From positions 54,831 to 118,830 of the forward strand of contig JALORC010000017.1 of assembly GCA_025459175.1 (NCBI GenBank): a stretch of 64,000 nucleotides of DNA, written 5' to 3'. Of this stretch, positions 26,314-35,884 are shown piece after piece. Positions within the stretch are counted from its first letter, which is position 1; each line of letters opens with the position of its first letter. The notes beneath the pieces are model-generated. The model searched no databases and had not been told where the DNA came from. It saw only the letters and a program-made list of their open reading frames with translations. Position numbers and translations under genes: made by a program. Origin of the DNA: Planctomycetota bacterium (lineage in GTDB: Bacteria > Planctomycetota > UBA1135 > UBA2386).

Positions 26314-27599
26314 GCGCTGGCTTCCCGGCGGCTCGCGCCGGCCCTGACTGCGGGTCCACTGACGGAAGGTCCACTGACGGAAGGGACACTGACGGAAGGG
26401 ACACTGACGGAAGGGACACTGATTGCGGGGCCACCGGCGGTCGTCGCGCCGACCGGGACTGCGACCTCGGCCAGCCCGACCTCGGCCAATCCACCGACCG
26501 CCGCCAGTCCCCCGACCGGCGCCAGTCCCATGTCGGCGAGGATCGCCGCCGTCGCATCCTGCGTCAGCAGCGTGCGCGCTGCCCGCCCCATGGCCGCGAG
26601 CACCGCCGGTGCCGTCAGCAAGGCATGGATCTGCGCCATCAGTGCAGCCGGCGTCAGTTCGACTTCTTCGAGGATCACCGCCGCCGACACCGCGGCGAGC
26701 ACTTCGGCGTTGCGGGTCTGCTGACGGTCCTTGTGATGCGGATACGGCACGATCAGGGCCGGCCGGCCGGTGGCGCACAACTCGGCGACCGTGGTGCCAC
26801 CACCGCGGCAGATCACCAGGTCAGCGGCCGCGAACAAGCGATCCATGTCGAGTGCGACCGGCCGCACCTGCGCGACCAGACGATCCCCGGCCGCCGCATA
26901 GGCACTGCGCACTTCCGCGTCACGGCCGAGCCCGGACAGATGCAGCACGTGCAGCGGCAGGCGGTCGGTCGAGGCCTGGGCGAACGCGACCAGCGCGCGC
27001 GGCACCTGTTCGTTCAGCGATGCGGCACCCTGACTGCCACCGGTGACCAACACGACCGTCGCCGCGGCCGGCAGGCCGAGCAACTCACGCGCGACATGAC
27101 GTTCGATGCGGCCGAGCCCGGGCCGCAACGGCGTCCCGGTCACCAGCGCCTTGCGGCCGGTGGCCGCAGCCGACGGCAGTCCGTGATAGATGCGGCGGCA
27201 CCAGGGCCGCAGCCAGCGATTGGCGCGACCGACCACCGCATTCTGCTCCAGCAGGAACAACGGCACGCCGAGACTGCGCGCCGCGATGCCCATCGGCACC
27301 GACGGCCGACCGCCGGTGCTGACCACACAGTCGACCCGTTCCTCCCGGAGCAACCGCCTGGCCGCGGCGATCGCCCGCAGCGACCACGCCGGCAACGACC
27401 AACGCGACGGCCCGTGCGGCGGCAACTCGATCGCCCGCACCGTGGGCAGCTCGCGGCGCAGGAACTCGCGCTCGACCTCGCGGCCCTCGGTGACCAACAA
27501 CGGCTCGTGGCCACCCGACAACAGGGCCCGCGCCAGCACCAGGGCCGGCATCAGATGGCCGCCGGTGCCACCGCTGACGAGACAGACGCGTTGCGCCAT
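26310..27599 (-). CDS. murG: MurG lipid II synthase (GlcNAc transferase) with a repetitive C-terminal tail
   Basis: The 429-residue protein starts with VCLVSGGTGGHLMPALVLAR, the glycine-loop motif of MurG, and has GGSQGAASLNEQVPRALVAF and CRGGGTTVAELCATGRPALI as family motifs. MurG transfers GlcNAc to lipid I on the inner face of the membrane. It is about 60 residues longer than usual. The tail is Gly/Val/Ala-rich and ends with repeated SVPSV/SGPSV pentapeptides encoded by a 15-base tandem repeat. Confidence 0.95.
   Translation of the reverse strand: MAQRVCLVSGGTGGHLMPALVLARALLSGGHEPLLVTEGREVEREFLRRELPTVRAIELPPHGPSRWSLPAWSLRAIAAARRLLREERVDCVVSTGGRPSVPMGIAARSLGVPLFLLEQNAVVGRANRWLRPWCRRIYHGLPSAAATGRKALVTGTPLRPGLGRIERHVARELLGLPAAATVVLVTGGSQGAASLNEQVPRALVAFAQASTDRLPLHVLHLSGLGRDAEVRSAYAAAGDRLVAQVRPVALDMDRLFAAADLVICRGGGTTVAELCATGRPALIVPYPHHKDRQQTRNAEVLAAVSAAVILEEVELTPAALMAQIHALLTAPAVLAAMGRAARTLLTQDATAAILADMGLAPVGGLAAVGGLAEVGLAEVAVPVGATTAGGPAISVPSVSVPSVSVPSVSGPSVSGPAVRAGASRREASA
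26353..26427. repeat. murG: 15-base tandem repeat (five units) in the 3' end of murG
   Basis: Units at 26353-26367, 26368-26382, 26383-26397, 26398-26412 and a degenerate 26413-26427 follow the plus-strand pattern GGKMCACTGACGGAA. The period is a multiple of three, so copy number can change without a frameshift. On the coding strand it encodes S-V/G-P-S-V pentapeptides. Confidence 0.9.
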
Positions 27600-27637
27600 G
27601 ACGGGAAACTCGGTGGGAACTCACCAGGTCGGTCGGA

Positions 27638-28465
27638 TCACTTCTTCGGCAGCTTGATGCGCTGGCCGATGCGCAACCGCGTCGGGTCGACGGCGGGATT
27701 CAACTCACGCAACTCCTCGACGCGTTTGCTGGAGCCGAGCTCGGCGCGCGCGATCCGTTCGAAGGTGTCGCCCTTGCCGATCGTGTAGGAACGCTCGGCC
27801 GCGGCAACCTCGACGGCGACCTTCTTCTGGGCAGCGGCATCGGCGATCGCGGTGCGTCCGTCCACCTTCGCCGTGGCCGGCTTCGGGTCGGCGGCCGGCT
27901 TCGAAAGACGCGCGATCTCGGCCGGACTCGGCAGCACGAGATCTTGACCGACGCGCATCCGGTTCGGCGCCACGTCGGGGTTCAGCCGCTGCAGTTCCGG
28001 CCGCAATGCGGCACTGCCGAGCCGGGTGCGGGCGATGCTCTCGAAGCTGTCGCCGGCCTTGACCTTGTAGGTGCCCCGCTGCGTGTCCGGTGCCGGTGAC
28101 GGCGCCACCGCGACGGCCGCCTCGGGCGAACCGCCGGTCTTGACCACCGGCGCGTCGACGCCCGGCTTCGGGGCCTCGTTGCGCACCGGCTCCTGCGGCC
28201 GGCGATCGCCGCCGCGCAGCACGTCGGGCCCCAACAGGGACTCGAGTTCGCGCGCGACCCCGTCGTCCCCGGGACGGACCGAGCCGCCCGCGTTCGCCGG
28301 CGGCGCCGCCTTGCCGGGACCGGCCGGAGCTTCCGTCGCGCGCATCGCGGCGCCGGGCGAACGATCCACCTGCGGACGCTCGGGATTGCCCCAGATCGTC
28401 ACACCGAGGATCAAGAAGATCACGAGACACAGAACGTAGAGGCCGTATTTCTCGAGCTGGCCCAT
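27638..28465 (-). CDS. Membrane-anchored protein with two LysM domains
   Basis: The protein is 275 residues from the ATG at 28465, with GGAGG five bases upstream. An N-terminal membrane helix (YVLCLVIFLILGVTIW) is followed by about 110 Pro/Ala/Gly-rich residues. Two LysM domains follow: YKVKAGDSFESIARTRLGS to LVLPSP, and YTIGKGDTFERIARAELGS to the C-terminal IKLPKK. LysM domains bind GlcNAc-containing glycans such as peptidoglycan. It lies between ftsW and murG, a place usually held by division genes, which suggests a wall-related role. No catalytic domain is visible. Confidence 0.88.
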   Translation of the reverse strand: MGQLEKYGLYVLCLVIFLILGVTIWGNPERPQVDRSPGAAMRATEAPAGPGKAAPPANAGGSVRPGDDGVARELESLLGPDVLRGGDRRPQEPVRNEAPKPGVDAPVVKTGGSPEAAVAVAPSPAPDTQRGTYKVKAGDSFESIARTRLGSAALRPELQRLNPDVAPNRMRVGQDLVLPSPAEIARLSKPAADPKPATAKVDGRTAIADAAAQKKVAVEVAAAERSYTIGKGDTFERIARAELGSSKRVEELRELNPAVDPTRLRIGQRIKLPKK

Positions 28466-28532
28466 CACACCCTCCCAACCGAACTGGAAAACCGGAGAAT
28501 CGACAACAGAGAGACGGCGATGTGCATCGTCG

Positions 28533-29672
28533 TCACGGAATCCGAGCCACCGCGGCAGTCGAGAACGTGCCCGCGCGATCCGTTCGCGCGGCGTTGCCGA
28601 TCAAGCCGACGGCGGCAAGACAGAACATCAGACTGGTACCGCCCGTGCTGACGAACGGCAGATCGATGCCTTTGGCCGGAGCCTTCCCGCTGACCACGAG
28701 CAGGTTCGCAGCCGCTTGCATGCAGATCATCAGAGAGTAACCGCAGACCACGTAGCGAAGGAACGGGTCACGCACCTTGGTGATCAGCCGATAACACACG
28801 GCGCCGAAGGCGGTGAACGCCACCAGCACGAACAGCGTGCCGGGATAGCCGAGTTCCTCGGCGATCACCGCGAACACGAAGTCGTTGTGCGCCTCGGGCA
28901 CATACCCCATCTTCATCCAGCCCTGGCCGATGCCGCGACCGAAGGTACCGCCGGAGCCGACCGCGATCAGGCCGAGTCCGACCTGCGAATCGGGCCGCGT
29001 GTGCAGGAAGCCGGTGATCCGCTCCCACACGTACGGGAGCCGCATGGCCGCCACCGCGAGCCCGCCGATCGCGAGCACGGCGAACGGTGCGAAATGGAAG
29101 AAGCGCACGCCGGCGACGACCGCGAGCACACTGGTCAGGCCCAGCACGATCAGCGCGTTGCCGTTGTCGGGCTGCAGGGCCAGCACCGCCGCCAGCAGCA
29201 GCGCGCAGCCCATCGCCGGTAGGAAGCCGCGGCGGAACGAAGCCACCCCGTTGCCGGCGCGAGCCAACAACCAGGCGAGGCCCAGCACCAGGAAGAAGCG
29301 GGCCGGCTCGACCGGTTGGAACTGCATCGTGCCGATGCGGATCCAGCGATGGGCGCCGTTGACCTTCATGCCGAGCAGCCACGGCAACAGACAGCACAGC
29401 ACGGCGGTGAAGAACGCCGGCAACGCGAGGCGTCGCACCACCGACATCGGCACCGCCGCCGCGACGAAGAACATGACCAGCCCGGCGAGCAGCTTGCTGC
29501 CCTGGGACTTCATCACCGCCATCGGCCCGTAGTTCGGCTGCGCGCCGAGCACCGACACGGCCATCACCAGCCCGAGGCAGCACAGCGACATCGTCACCAG
29601 CATCAGCCAGTCCAGTTCGCGCAGGTGCGACGGGGACGAACGATCGGGGTGCGAAGGAGCGAGAGAGGTCAT
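28533..29672 (-). CDS. ftsW: FtsW/RodA-type lipid II glycosyltransferase (SEDS family)
   Basis: The protein is 379 residues from the ATG at 29672, which shares one base with the mraY stop (TGATG). About ten hydrophobic helices are visible. SEDS motifs include VNGAHRWIRIGTMQFQPVEP, the loop with AVGSGGTFGRGIGQGWMKMG then YVPEAHNDFVFAVIAEELGY, and KGIDLPFVSTGGTSLMFCLA. SEDS enzymes polymerise glycan strands with a class B PBP partner, here probably FtsI in the same cluster. RodA is less likely given the location. Confidence 0.93.
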   Translation of the reverse strand: MTSLAPSHPDRSSPSHLRELDWLMLVTMSLCCLGLVMAVSVLGAQPNYGPMAVMKSQGSKLLAGLVMFFVAAAVPMSVVRRLALPAFFTAVLCCLLPWLLGMKVNGAHRWIRIGTMQFQPVEPARFFLVLGLAWLLARAGNGVASFRRGFLPAMGCALLLAAVLALQPDNGNALIVLGLTSVLAVVAGVRFFHFAPFAVLAIGGLAVAAMRLPYVWERITGFLHTRPDSQVGLGLIAVGSGGTFGRGIGQGWMKMGYVPEAHNDFVFAVIAEELGYPGTLFVLVAFTAFGAVCYRLITKVRDPFLRYVVCGYSLMICMQAAANLLVVSGKAPAKGIDLPFVSTGGTSLMFCLAAVGLIGNAARTDRAGTFSTAAVARIP

Positions 29673-30790
29673 CAGCGCACCTTGAACAGGGCGAGACTGC
29701 ACAGGGCGAGCAGCGCCGAGACGACCCACGTGCGCACGACGACCCGGGTCTCCGGCATGCCGCCGAACTGGAAGTGATGGTGCAGCGGGGCGCAGCGGAA
29801 GATGCGTTTGCCGCGCAGCTTGAACGACGCGACCTGCAGCACCACCGACAGCGCCTCGGCGACGAACACCCCGCCGACCACCAGCAGCACCAGTTCGGTG
29901 CGACTGACCAGCGCGGCGTAGCCGAGCGCGCCGCCGAGCCCGAGGCTGCCGACGTCGCCCATGAACACCAGCGCCGGCGCGGCGTTGAACCACAGGAAGC
30001 CGAGTGCGCCGCCGAGCAGCGCGGCCATCAGCACGGTCATTTCGCCGGCGCCGGCGACGTGCGGCACCAGCAAGTACTGCGACCAGTCGACGCGGCCGAC
30101 GGCATAGGTGATCGCGGCGTAGGCGATCGCGGCGGTGGCGACGCAACCGGTCGCGAGGCCGTCGAGGCCGTCGGTCAGGTTGACCGCATTGGCCGAACCG
30201 GTCAGCACCAGCACGCCGAGCAGCAGGAACGGCACCCCGTACCACACCGACAGGTCGATCGCGAAGTCCTTCGCGAACGGCACGTAGAGGTGCGGCCCGC
30301 CGAGCTCGCCCTGCAGCGCCGCCGGGCCGAGCAGCCACAGACCGACCAGCAGGGCGAGGATGGTCAACGCACCCTGCTTCTCGCGCTTGCCGATGCCGCG
30401 CTTCTTCGGGTTGTGCAGCTTGACCCAGTCGTCCCACAGGCCGACCCCGGCGAAGCCTGCCACCAGCACGAGGCCAGGCAGCGAATAGCGGTTGGGTCCG
30501 TCGAAACGCAGCCACAGCGCGCCGGACAACACGATCGCCGCGACGATGAACAGGCCGCCCATCGTCGGCGTGCCCCGCTTGTGTGCGTGCAGGGTCTCGA
30601 GCGTCTGCGAGCCGGTGCCGTCGATGCGTTCGCCGATGCCGAGGTTGCGCAACCAGGCTATGACGCGCGGGCCGAACACGATCGCCAGCAGGAACGCGGT
30701 CACGGCCGCGCCAGCGGCCCGGAACGAGATGTAGCCGAACAGCCGGCACATGTCCTCCGAGAACAACCAGGGCGCGAGCCAGTGGATCAT
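29672..30790 (-). CDS. mraY: Phospho-MurNAc-pentapeptide transferase MraY
   Basis: The protein is 372 residues from the ATG at 30790. Hallmarks are HAHKRGTPTMGGLFIVAAIV, the aspartate-rich NAVNLTDGLDGLA, ALVFMGDVGSLGLGGALG and the histidine motif CAPLHHHFQFGGMPE. MraY makes lipid I on undecaprenyl phosphate. It starts one base after the murF stop. ftsW follows directly; murD, commonly next, is absent. Confidence 0.97.
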   Translation of the reverse strand: MIHWLAPWLFSEDMCRLFGYISFRAAGAAVTAFLLAIVFGPRVIAWLRNLGIGERIDGTGSQTLETLHAHKRGTPTMGGLFIVAAIVLSGALWLRFDGPNRYSLPGLVLVAGFAGVGLWDDWVKLHNPKKRGIGKREKQGALTILALLVGLWLLGPAALQGELGGPHLYVPFAKDFAIDLSVWYGVPFLLLGVLVLTGSANAVNLTDGLDGLATGCVATAAIAYAAITYAVGRVDWSQYLLVPHVAGAGEMTVLMAALLGGALGFLWFNAAPALVFMGDVGSLGLGGALGYAALVSRTELVLLVVGGVFVAEALSVVLQVASFKLRGKRIFRCAPLHHHFQFGGMPETRVVVRTWVVSALLALCSLALFKVR

Positions 30791-30791
30791 C

Positions 30792-32294
30792 TCAGCCCTG
30801 CTCCGCGGCGTGCTCGCCGGCATCCGTGCGCAACTCGGCCAACAGGCTGTCGACCAGCTGGTCGAGCGCGACCCGGCGCGAGGCCTTGCACAGCACCCGG
30901 TCGCCGGGGCGCACCATCGCCCGCAGCAACGGCAGCGCCGCGTTGGCGTCCGGCAGACGATGCACCGCGGTGCCGGCCATGCCGGCGGCGATCGCGCCGT
31001 CGGCGATGAACTGGGCGCCGCCGTCGCCGATGCACAGCAGCACGTCCTGACGCGTGCGCGCGACCTCGTGACCGAGCTCGCGGTGCAGCACCTGGCTCTG
31101 CTCGCCGAGCTCGAGCATCTCGCCGAACACGATGATGCGGCGACCCGGCCCACCGAGCCCGGCCAGCGCCTGCAGCGCCACCGCGGCGGACTTCGGGTTC
31201 ATGTTGTAGGTGTCGTCGAACACCGTCACGCCACCGGCGGACTTCGGCTCGAGCCGCCGCGCCGCCGAGGGCACCGCGGCCAGCGAACGCAGCACGTCCT
31301 CCTCGGCGACGCCGAGGTGGGTCGCGGCGGCGATCACCGCCAGCGCGTTGTAGACATTGTGCGTGCCCAGGCGCGGCAGCGTCACCTGCCGCTTGCCCTG
31401 CAGCAGGAACGTCGTGCCCAGCGCGTGGAAGCGCACGTCGGTCGCGAACCAGTCGGATTGTCGCGACACGCTGGTGAACTGCACCTGCGCACGCGTCACC
31501 GCTGCCATCGCGCGGCACGCGGCATCGTCGCCGTTCAGGATGCACAAGCCGTCCTCGGGCAGCCCCTGCGGCAGCGACGACTTCTCGCGCGCGACCCCTT
31601 CGATGGAGCCGAGGCCGGCCAGATGGGCCGGGGCGACGCAGGTCACGATGCCGAGGTCCGGCCGCGCCACCGCCGTCAGCTGGGCGATCTCGCCAGGGGC
31701 ATTGGTGCCGATCTCGACCACCGCGGCGCGGGTGCCCGGCTGGATGTCGAACAGCGTCAGCGGCACGCCGATCTGGTTGTTGAACGACCCCGGCGAACTG
31801 ACGGTCGGCATCGCCGCCCGCAGCACCGCCCCGAGCCACTCCTTGGTCGATGTCTTGCCGCACGAACCGGTCACTCCGATCACCTTGGCGGCGTGCCGCC
31901 GCCGATGTTCGGCGGCGAGGTCGAGCAGCGCCTTGCCGGCGTCGGCGACCTGCACCACGAACGGCGCCGCCCGATGCAGCGCCTGGCGCGCACCCGGCAG
32001 TTCGCTCGGCGCCCGCTCGACGACCAGCCCGGCCGCACCGGCCGCGGCGGCCGCGGCGGCGAACGCGTTGCCGTCGTGATTGGCGCCGCGCAAGGCCACG
32101 AACAGGCGGCCGCTGCAGTCCTTGCGGGTGTCGGTGGCGACTCCGGCCGCGGCCGCTCCGCGCTGCAGCACGTCACCGCCGGTGACCCGCGCGACGGCTG
32201 CCGCGGTCAACCACGAACCGCGCCCGGAGCGACCGCTGCGCCCGCTGTCGCGCTGGCCATCGGTCTCCTGCGCCGAATTCATCGGTGCAACCAT
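30792..32294 (-). CDS. murF: UDP-MurNAc-tripeptide--D-Ala-D-Ala ligase MurF
   Basis: The protein is about 500 residues from the ATG at 32294, chosen because AGGAGG lies four bases upstream. An ATG at 32282, which overlaps the murE stop as ATGA, is the alternative. Motifs: P-loop VIGVTGSCGKTSTKEWLG, NNQIGVPLTL, VEIGTNAPGEIAQL and the C-terminal FDDTYNMNPKSAAVALQALA. It adds D-Ala-D-Ala to complete the stem pentapeptide. Confidence 0.96.
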   Translation of the reverse strand: MVAPMNSAQETDGQRDSGRSGRSGRGSWLTAAAVARVTGGDVLQRGAAAAGVATDTRKDCSGRLFVALRGANHDGNAFAAAAAAAGAAGLVVERAPSELPGARQALHRAAPFVVQVADAGKALLDLAAEHRRRHAAKVIGVTGSCGKTSTKEWLGAVLRAAMPTVSSPGSFNNQIGVPLTLFDIQPGTRAAVVEIGTNAPGEIAQLTAVARPDLGIVTCVAPAHLAGLGSIEGVAREKSSLPQGLPEDGLCILNGDDAACRAMAAVTRAQVQFTSVSRQSDWFATDVRFHALGTTFLLQGKRQVTLPRLGTHNVYNALAVIAAATHLGVAEEDVLRSLAAVPSAARRLEPKSAGGVTVFDDTYNMNPKSAAVALQALAGLGGPGRRIIVFGEMLELGEQSQVLHRELGHEVARTRQDVLLCIGDGGAQFIADGAIAAGMAGTAVHRLPDANAALPLLRAMVRPGDRVLCKASRRVALDQLVDSLLAELRTDAGEHAAEQG

Positions 32295-33814
32295 CCTGCC
32301 TCCTTCGCTGCGAGAGCGCGTGCAGCCTCGAGCCGATCGTCGAACGGCACCACGCTGTCCTTGAAGATCTGGTAGGTCTCGTGGCCCTTGCCGGCGACCA
32401 GCACGGTGTCGCCCGGCTCGGCCCTGCCGATCGCGGCCCGGATCGCCTCGGCGCGATCCACGACCCGGAAGAACTGACCGCTGCTGCCGACCAGGCCCTG
32501 CTCCATGTCGTCGAGGATCAGTTCCGGATCCTCGCTGCGCGGGTTGTCGCTGGTCAGGTAGGCGCAGTGGGCGTGCCGCGCCACCGCCGCCGCCATCGGC
32601 GCGCGCTTGGTGCGATCGCGGTCGCCGCCGCAGCCGAACACCACGTGCAGCCGGCCCTCGGCGAGCTCGCGCAGCGTGCCGCACACCTTCTCCAACGCAT
32701 CGGGCGTGTGCGCGTAGTCGACGAACGTGCGCACGCGGCCGATCGGGCCGACCGGGGCATCGACCTGCTCGAGCCGGCCGGGCACCGCGCGGGCGTCCTC
32801 GAGCGCGGAGGCCACCGTCAGCTCGCTGGCGCCCAGCGACAGCGCCGCCGCCGCCGCCGACAGCGCGTTGTAGACGTTGTGCAGACCGACCAGACGCAGG
32901 AACAGCTCGACGCGCCCGTTCGGCATCACCATCGTGAAGCGCGTGCCGTCGGGCCCGAGCCGCAGGTTCTCGGCGCGCACATCGGCCTCGGCCGCGAGGC
33001 CGTACCACAGGCAGCGCACACCGCGCGCGCATTCCTCGGCCATCGCCTCGGCGGCCGGATCGTCGCGATTCAGCACGGCCGCGGCGCCCGACTGCAGTGC
33101 GGTGAACAACCGCGCCTTGGCCTGGCGGTACTTGTCCATCGTGCCGTGGTAGTCGAGGTGGTCCTGCGTCAGGTTGGTGAACACGGCGGTGGCGAACCGC
33201 ACGCCGCGCACGCGGTCCTGGTCGAGGCTGTGGCTCGACACCTCCATCACACAGGCGCTGGCATACCGATCCGCCATCTCGCGCAGGTAACCGTGGATCC
33301 GCACCGGATCGGGCGTCGTGTTGGACGCCGGGATGCGCCGGCCGCCGAACTCGTAGGCGATCGTGCCGAGCAGACCGACCTGGCGCCGATCGGCCTGCAG
33401 GCAGGCGCGGATCAGATGCGCGGTGGTGGTCTTGCCGTTGGTGCCGGTGACGCCGATCACCGAGACCGCGCGCGACGGATCGCGGTAGTAGTAACGAGCC
33501 GCGTCGGCGAGCGCCTCGCGCGCACTGTTGACGACCAGCACCGGCACCGGCAGCGGCAGCGGTTCCTCGGCCACCACGGCGACCGCACCGCGCGCCACCG
33601 CCTGTTGCGCGTAGAGCGTGCCGTCGTTCTTGGCGCCGCGGATCGCGAAGAACAGATTGCCGGCGCGCGCCTCCGCCGAATGGAAGCAGAGCCCGTCGAC
33701 GGCGATGTCGCGCCAACGGAGCACTTCACGCGGCTGCAAGCAGTCGCGCAATTCACGCAAACGGACGAAGCCCTGGCCGGACGGGAGTCCGGACGGGTAA
33801 GCCACCTCGGTCAT
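32279..33814 (-). CDS. murE: UDP-MurNAc-L-Ala-D-Glu--meso-diaminopimelate ligase MurE
   Basis: The 511-residue protein has P-loop VIGVTGTNGKTTTAHLIRA and FTNLTQDHLDYHGTMDKY. The specificity motif SDNPRSEDP contains DNPR, typical of meso-diaminopimelate-adding enzymes. This implies a mDAP-type peptidoglycan stem. It abuts the ftsI stop and overlaps murF by 16 bases. Confidence 0.97.
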   Translation of the reverse strand: MTEVAYPSGLPSGQGFVRLRELRDCLQPREVLRWRDIAVDGLCFHSAEARAGNLFFAIRGAKNDGTLYAQQAVARGAVAVVAEEPLPLPVPVLVVNSAREALADAARYYYRDPSRAVSVIGVTGTNGKTTTAHLIRACLQADRRQVGLLGTIAYEFGGRRIPASNTTPDPVRIHGYLREMADRYASACVMEVSSHSLDQDRVRGVRFATAVFTNLTQDHLDYHGTMDKYRQAKARLFTALQSGAAAVLNRDDPAAEAMAEECARGVRCLWYGLAAEADVRAENLRLGPDGTRFTMVMPNGRVELFLRLVGLHNVYNALSAAAAALSLGASELTVASALEDARAVPGRLEQVDAPVGPIGRVRTFVDYAHTPDALEKVCGTLRELAEGRLHVVFGCGGDRDRTKRAPMAAAVARHAHCAYLTSDNPRSEDPELILDDMEQGLVGSSGQFFRVVDRAEAIRAAIGRAEPGDTVLVAGKGHETYQIFKDSVVPFDDRLEAARALAAKEAGWLHR

Positions 33815-35884
33815 CTACCGCCCTACCGCAGTTGTCCCTGGAGCCCGCCGGCTCCAGCCTGAATCACCAGGGGTTTCGTCACGGAGCCGGGTCTGACCAC
33901 CCGCCTCCGCATCCTGGCGCAGCAGCCGCCGCCGCTCCAGGTCTTGACACTGGAGCAGCAGCCGCACCACCGGCGGCGCAGCATAGCTGCCTCCATAGAA
34001 AGAAGAACGACTGTCCTTCTGCATCACGCAGATGGCGAGCCAGCGCGGCTGCTCCACCGGCAGGAAGCCGACGAAGCTCGCATTGCGCATCTCGACGAGT
34101 TTGTCACCGACACCGACGCGGCTGGCCGCGGTACCGGTCTTGCCGGCGATCACGCCGTGCAGATCGATCCCCAGCTCTTTCAACATGCGCGTGTGCAGGT
34201 AGACGCCGGTCGCGTGCGGATCGGCGCTGATCACGTCGACCAGTGCCGCGCGCACGCCATCGACCACTTCGGGGCGCAGTCGCGGGGACGGATCGGGCAC
34301 CGGTGCGGCATGGAACTCGCCGTCGAGCTCGACCCCGCGGCAGACCCGCAGCTGGGCCCCGCCGCCGCGGAACAGCCGCAGGTAGGCGCGCAGCAGCTGC
34401 ATCGCGTTGGCCTGCATCTCGTAGCCGAAGCTGAACGAGATCGCGCTGTTGGCGCGGAACGACCGGATCGGGGTCTTCGGATCGAACGACTTCGCGTTGG
34501 TGCCGCCCTTGCCCTCGAACGGCATCTGCAGGCCCAGCGACTCGCCGAAGCCGTAGAAGCGCATGTAGTCGCGCCACTGCTCGCGCTCGAGCAGCAGGCC
34601 GCAGTAGGCGGCGCCGATGTTGGAGCTGTTGATCAGGATCTCGTGCGGCGTCAGTGCACCGCACGGGTGATCGTCGACCACGGCCTTGCGCCGACCGAGC
34701 GGCGCGATGCGTTCGCGGTACTCCGCCGACCCGGACGCGCAGTCGAACACGTGACTCCAGTCCAGCACGCCGGCTTCGTGCGCATAGGCCAGCACGAGCG
34801 GCTTCACGATCGAGCCCGGCTCGAAGATGTTCTGGTACGGCGTGAAGGCGGCCGCCTCGGGGTTCTTCACGTCGCGATGCCACGACGCCGCCGCGAGCAC
34901 ATCGCCGGTGGCGATCTCGACCAGCACCAGCGCACCCCACTTCGGCACCTTGACCTGCCCGTCGCGGGCGCCCGCCTCGGCGTAGGCCGACAGCTCGTGC
35001 ATCGCCACCCGCTGCAGCTCGAGGTCGAGCGTAGAGTGCAGCACGTTGGCGACCGGCACCTGCGCCACCGGCGCCTGGAAGTAGGGGCGGCCGCGACCAT
35101 CGCTGAGGAACGAACGGAACGACGCGCGCTCGGCGTCCAGCACCGGGAACGTCTCGAGGCCGCAGGCGCCGCTGGTCTGCAGCACCTTGCCGGCACCGTC
35201 CTTCGCCGGCACCCACTTGGTGGCGACGTGACCGACGATGCCGTAGGTCAGGTCGCGCTCGGGGTGTTCGCGGCGGTGATTGCGGAGGAAGTGGAACGCG
35301 CAGTCGCGGTAGCGCGGGTCGTCGGCCAGCTTGCGCAGCGCCTCGACCACCGACAACACGTCGACGCCTCCGGCCAGCAGCACCTCGGCCCGCCGCGGAT
35401 GCCCGACCGGCAGCTTGCCGGCGGCAGGCAGGTCGCCGGTGCGGAAGGCCTCGGCCAGCAGTTCACCCAGGCGCCGCACGTGCCGCGCCCGCACATCGCC
35501 GCGATCGGCGAGCTCGGGATCGGCCACCAACGCCAACGACACGTCCTGCACGAAGGTCGCGATCCACGCCCGCAGGCCATTGACCTCGGCCGCGACCTTG
35601 GCCGGCACCACCAGGTTGGCGCGCACGTCGTAGGTCTGGCAGTCGAGCGCGAGCAGCTTGCCGTGGCGATCGACGATGGTGCCACGCGGCGCCGGCACGG
35701 CCTCGATGCGCCGCCCCTGGCTGTCGGCCGTCGCCGGCAGCAGACGCAGCGGCGACCGCCCCTCCCGCTCGATCTCGCCGGCCTGCAGCACCTGCACCCA
35801 ACCGAGCCAGCCGGCCAGGAACACCGGCACCGCCGCCAGCGCCCCGAACGCCAACCGCACCCGCAACAGTTCGCCGGTCTTCAC
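33815..35884 (-). CDS. ftsI: Class B penicillin-binding protein FtsI (PBP3-type transpeptidase)
   Basis: The protein is 689 residues from a GTG at 35884, which overlaps the stop of the FtsL-like gene (GTGA). One membrane helix (LAFGALAAVPVFLAGWLGWV) leads into the PBP dimerisation domain (PAPRGTIVDRHGKLLALDCQ). The transpeptidase motifs are complete: SxxK in FEPGSIVKPLV, SxN in NSSNIGA and KTG in IAGKTGTA. No PASTA domains are present. It cross-links septal peptidoglycan, probably with the FtsW here. The roughly 200-residue stretch before the transpeptidase domain is longer than in E. coli. Confidence 0.94.
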   Translation of the reverse strand: MKTGELLRVRLAFGALAAVPVFLAGWLGWVQVLQAGEIEREGRSPLRLLPATADSQGRRIEAVPAPRGTIVDRHGKLLALDCQTYDVRANLVVPAKVAAEVNGLRAWIATFVQDVSLALVADPELADRGDVRARHVRRLGELLAEAFRTGDLPAAGKLPVGHPRRAEVLLAGGVDVLSVVEALRKLADDPRYRDCAFHFLRNHRREHPERDLTYGIVGHVATKWVPAKDGAGKVLQTSGACGLETFPVLDAERASFRSFLSDGRGRPYFQAPVAQVPVANVLHSTLDLELQRVAMHELSAYAEAGARDGQVKVPKWGALVLVEIATGDVLAAASWHRDVKNPEAAAFTPYQNIFEPGSIVKPLVLAYAHEAGVLDWSHVFDCASGSAEYRERIAPLGRRKAVVDDHPCGALTPHEILINSSNIGAAYCGLLLEREQWRDYMRFYGFGESLGLQMPFEGKGGTNAKSFDPKTPIRSFRANSAISFSFGYEMQANAMQLLRAYLRLFRGGGAQLRVCRGVELDGEFHAAPVPDPSPRLRPEVVDGVRAALVDVISADPHATGVYLHTRMLKELGIDLHGVIAGKTGTAASRVGVGDKLVEMRNASFVGFLPVEQPRWLAICVMQKDSRSSFYGGSYAAPPVVRLLLQCQDLERRRLLRQDAEAGGQTRLRDETPGDSGWSRRAPGTTAVGR

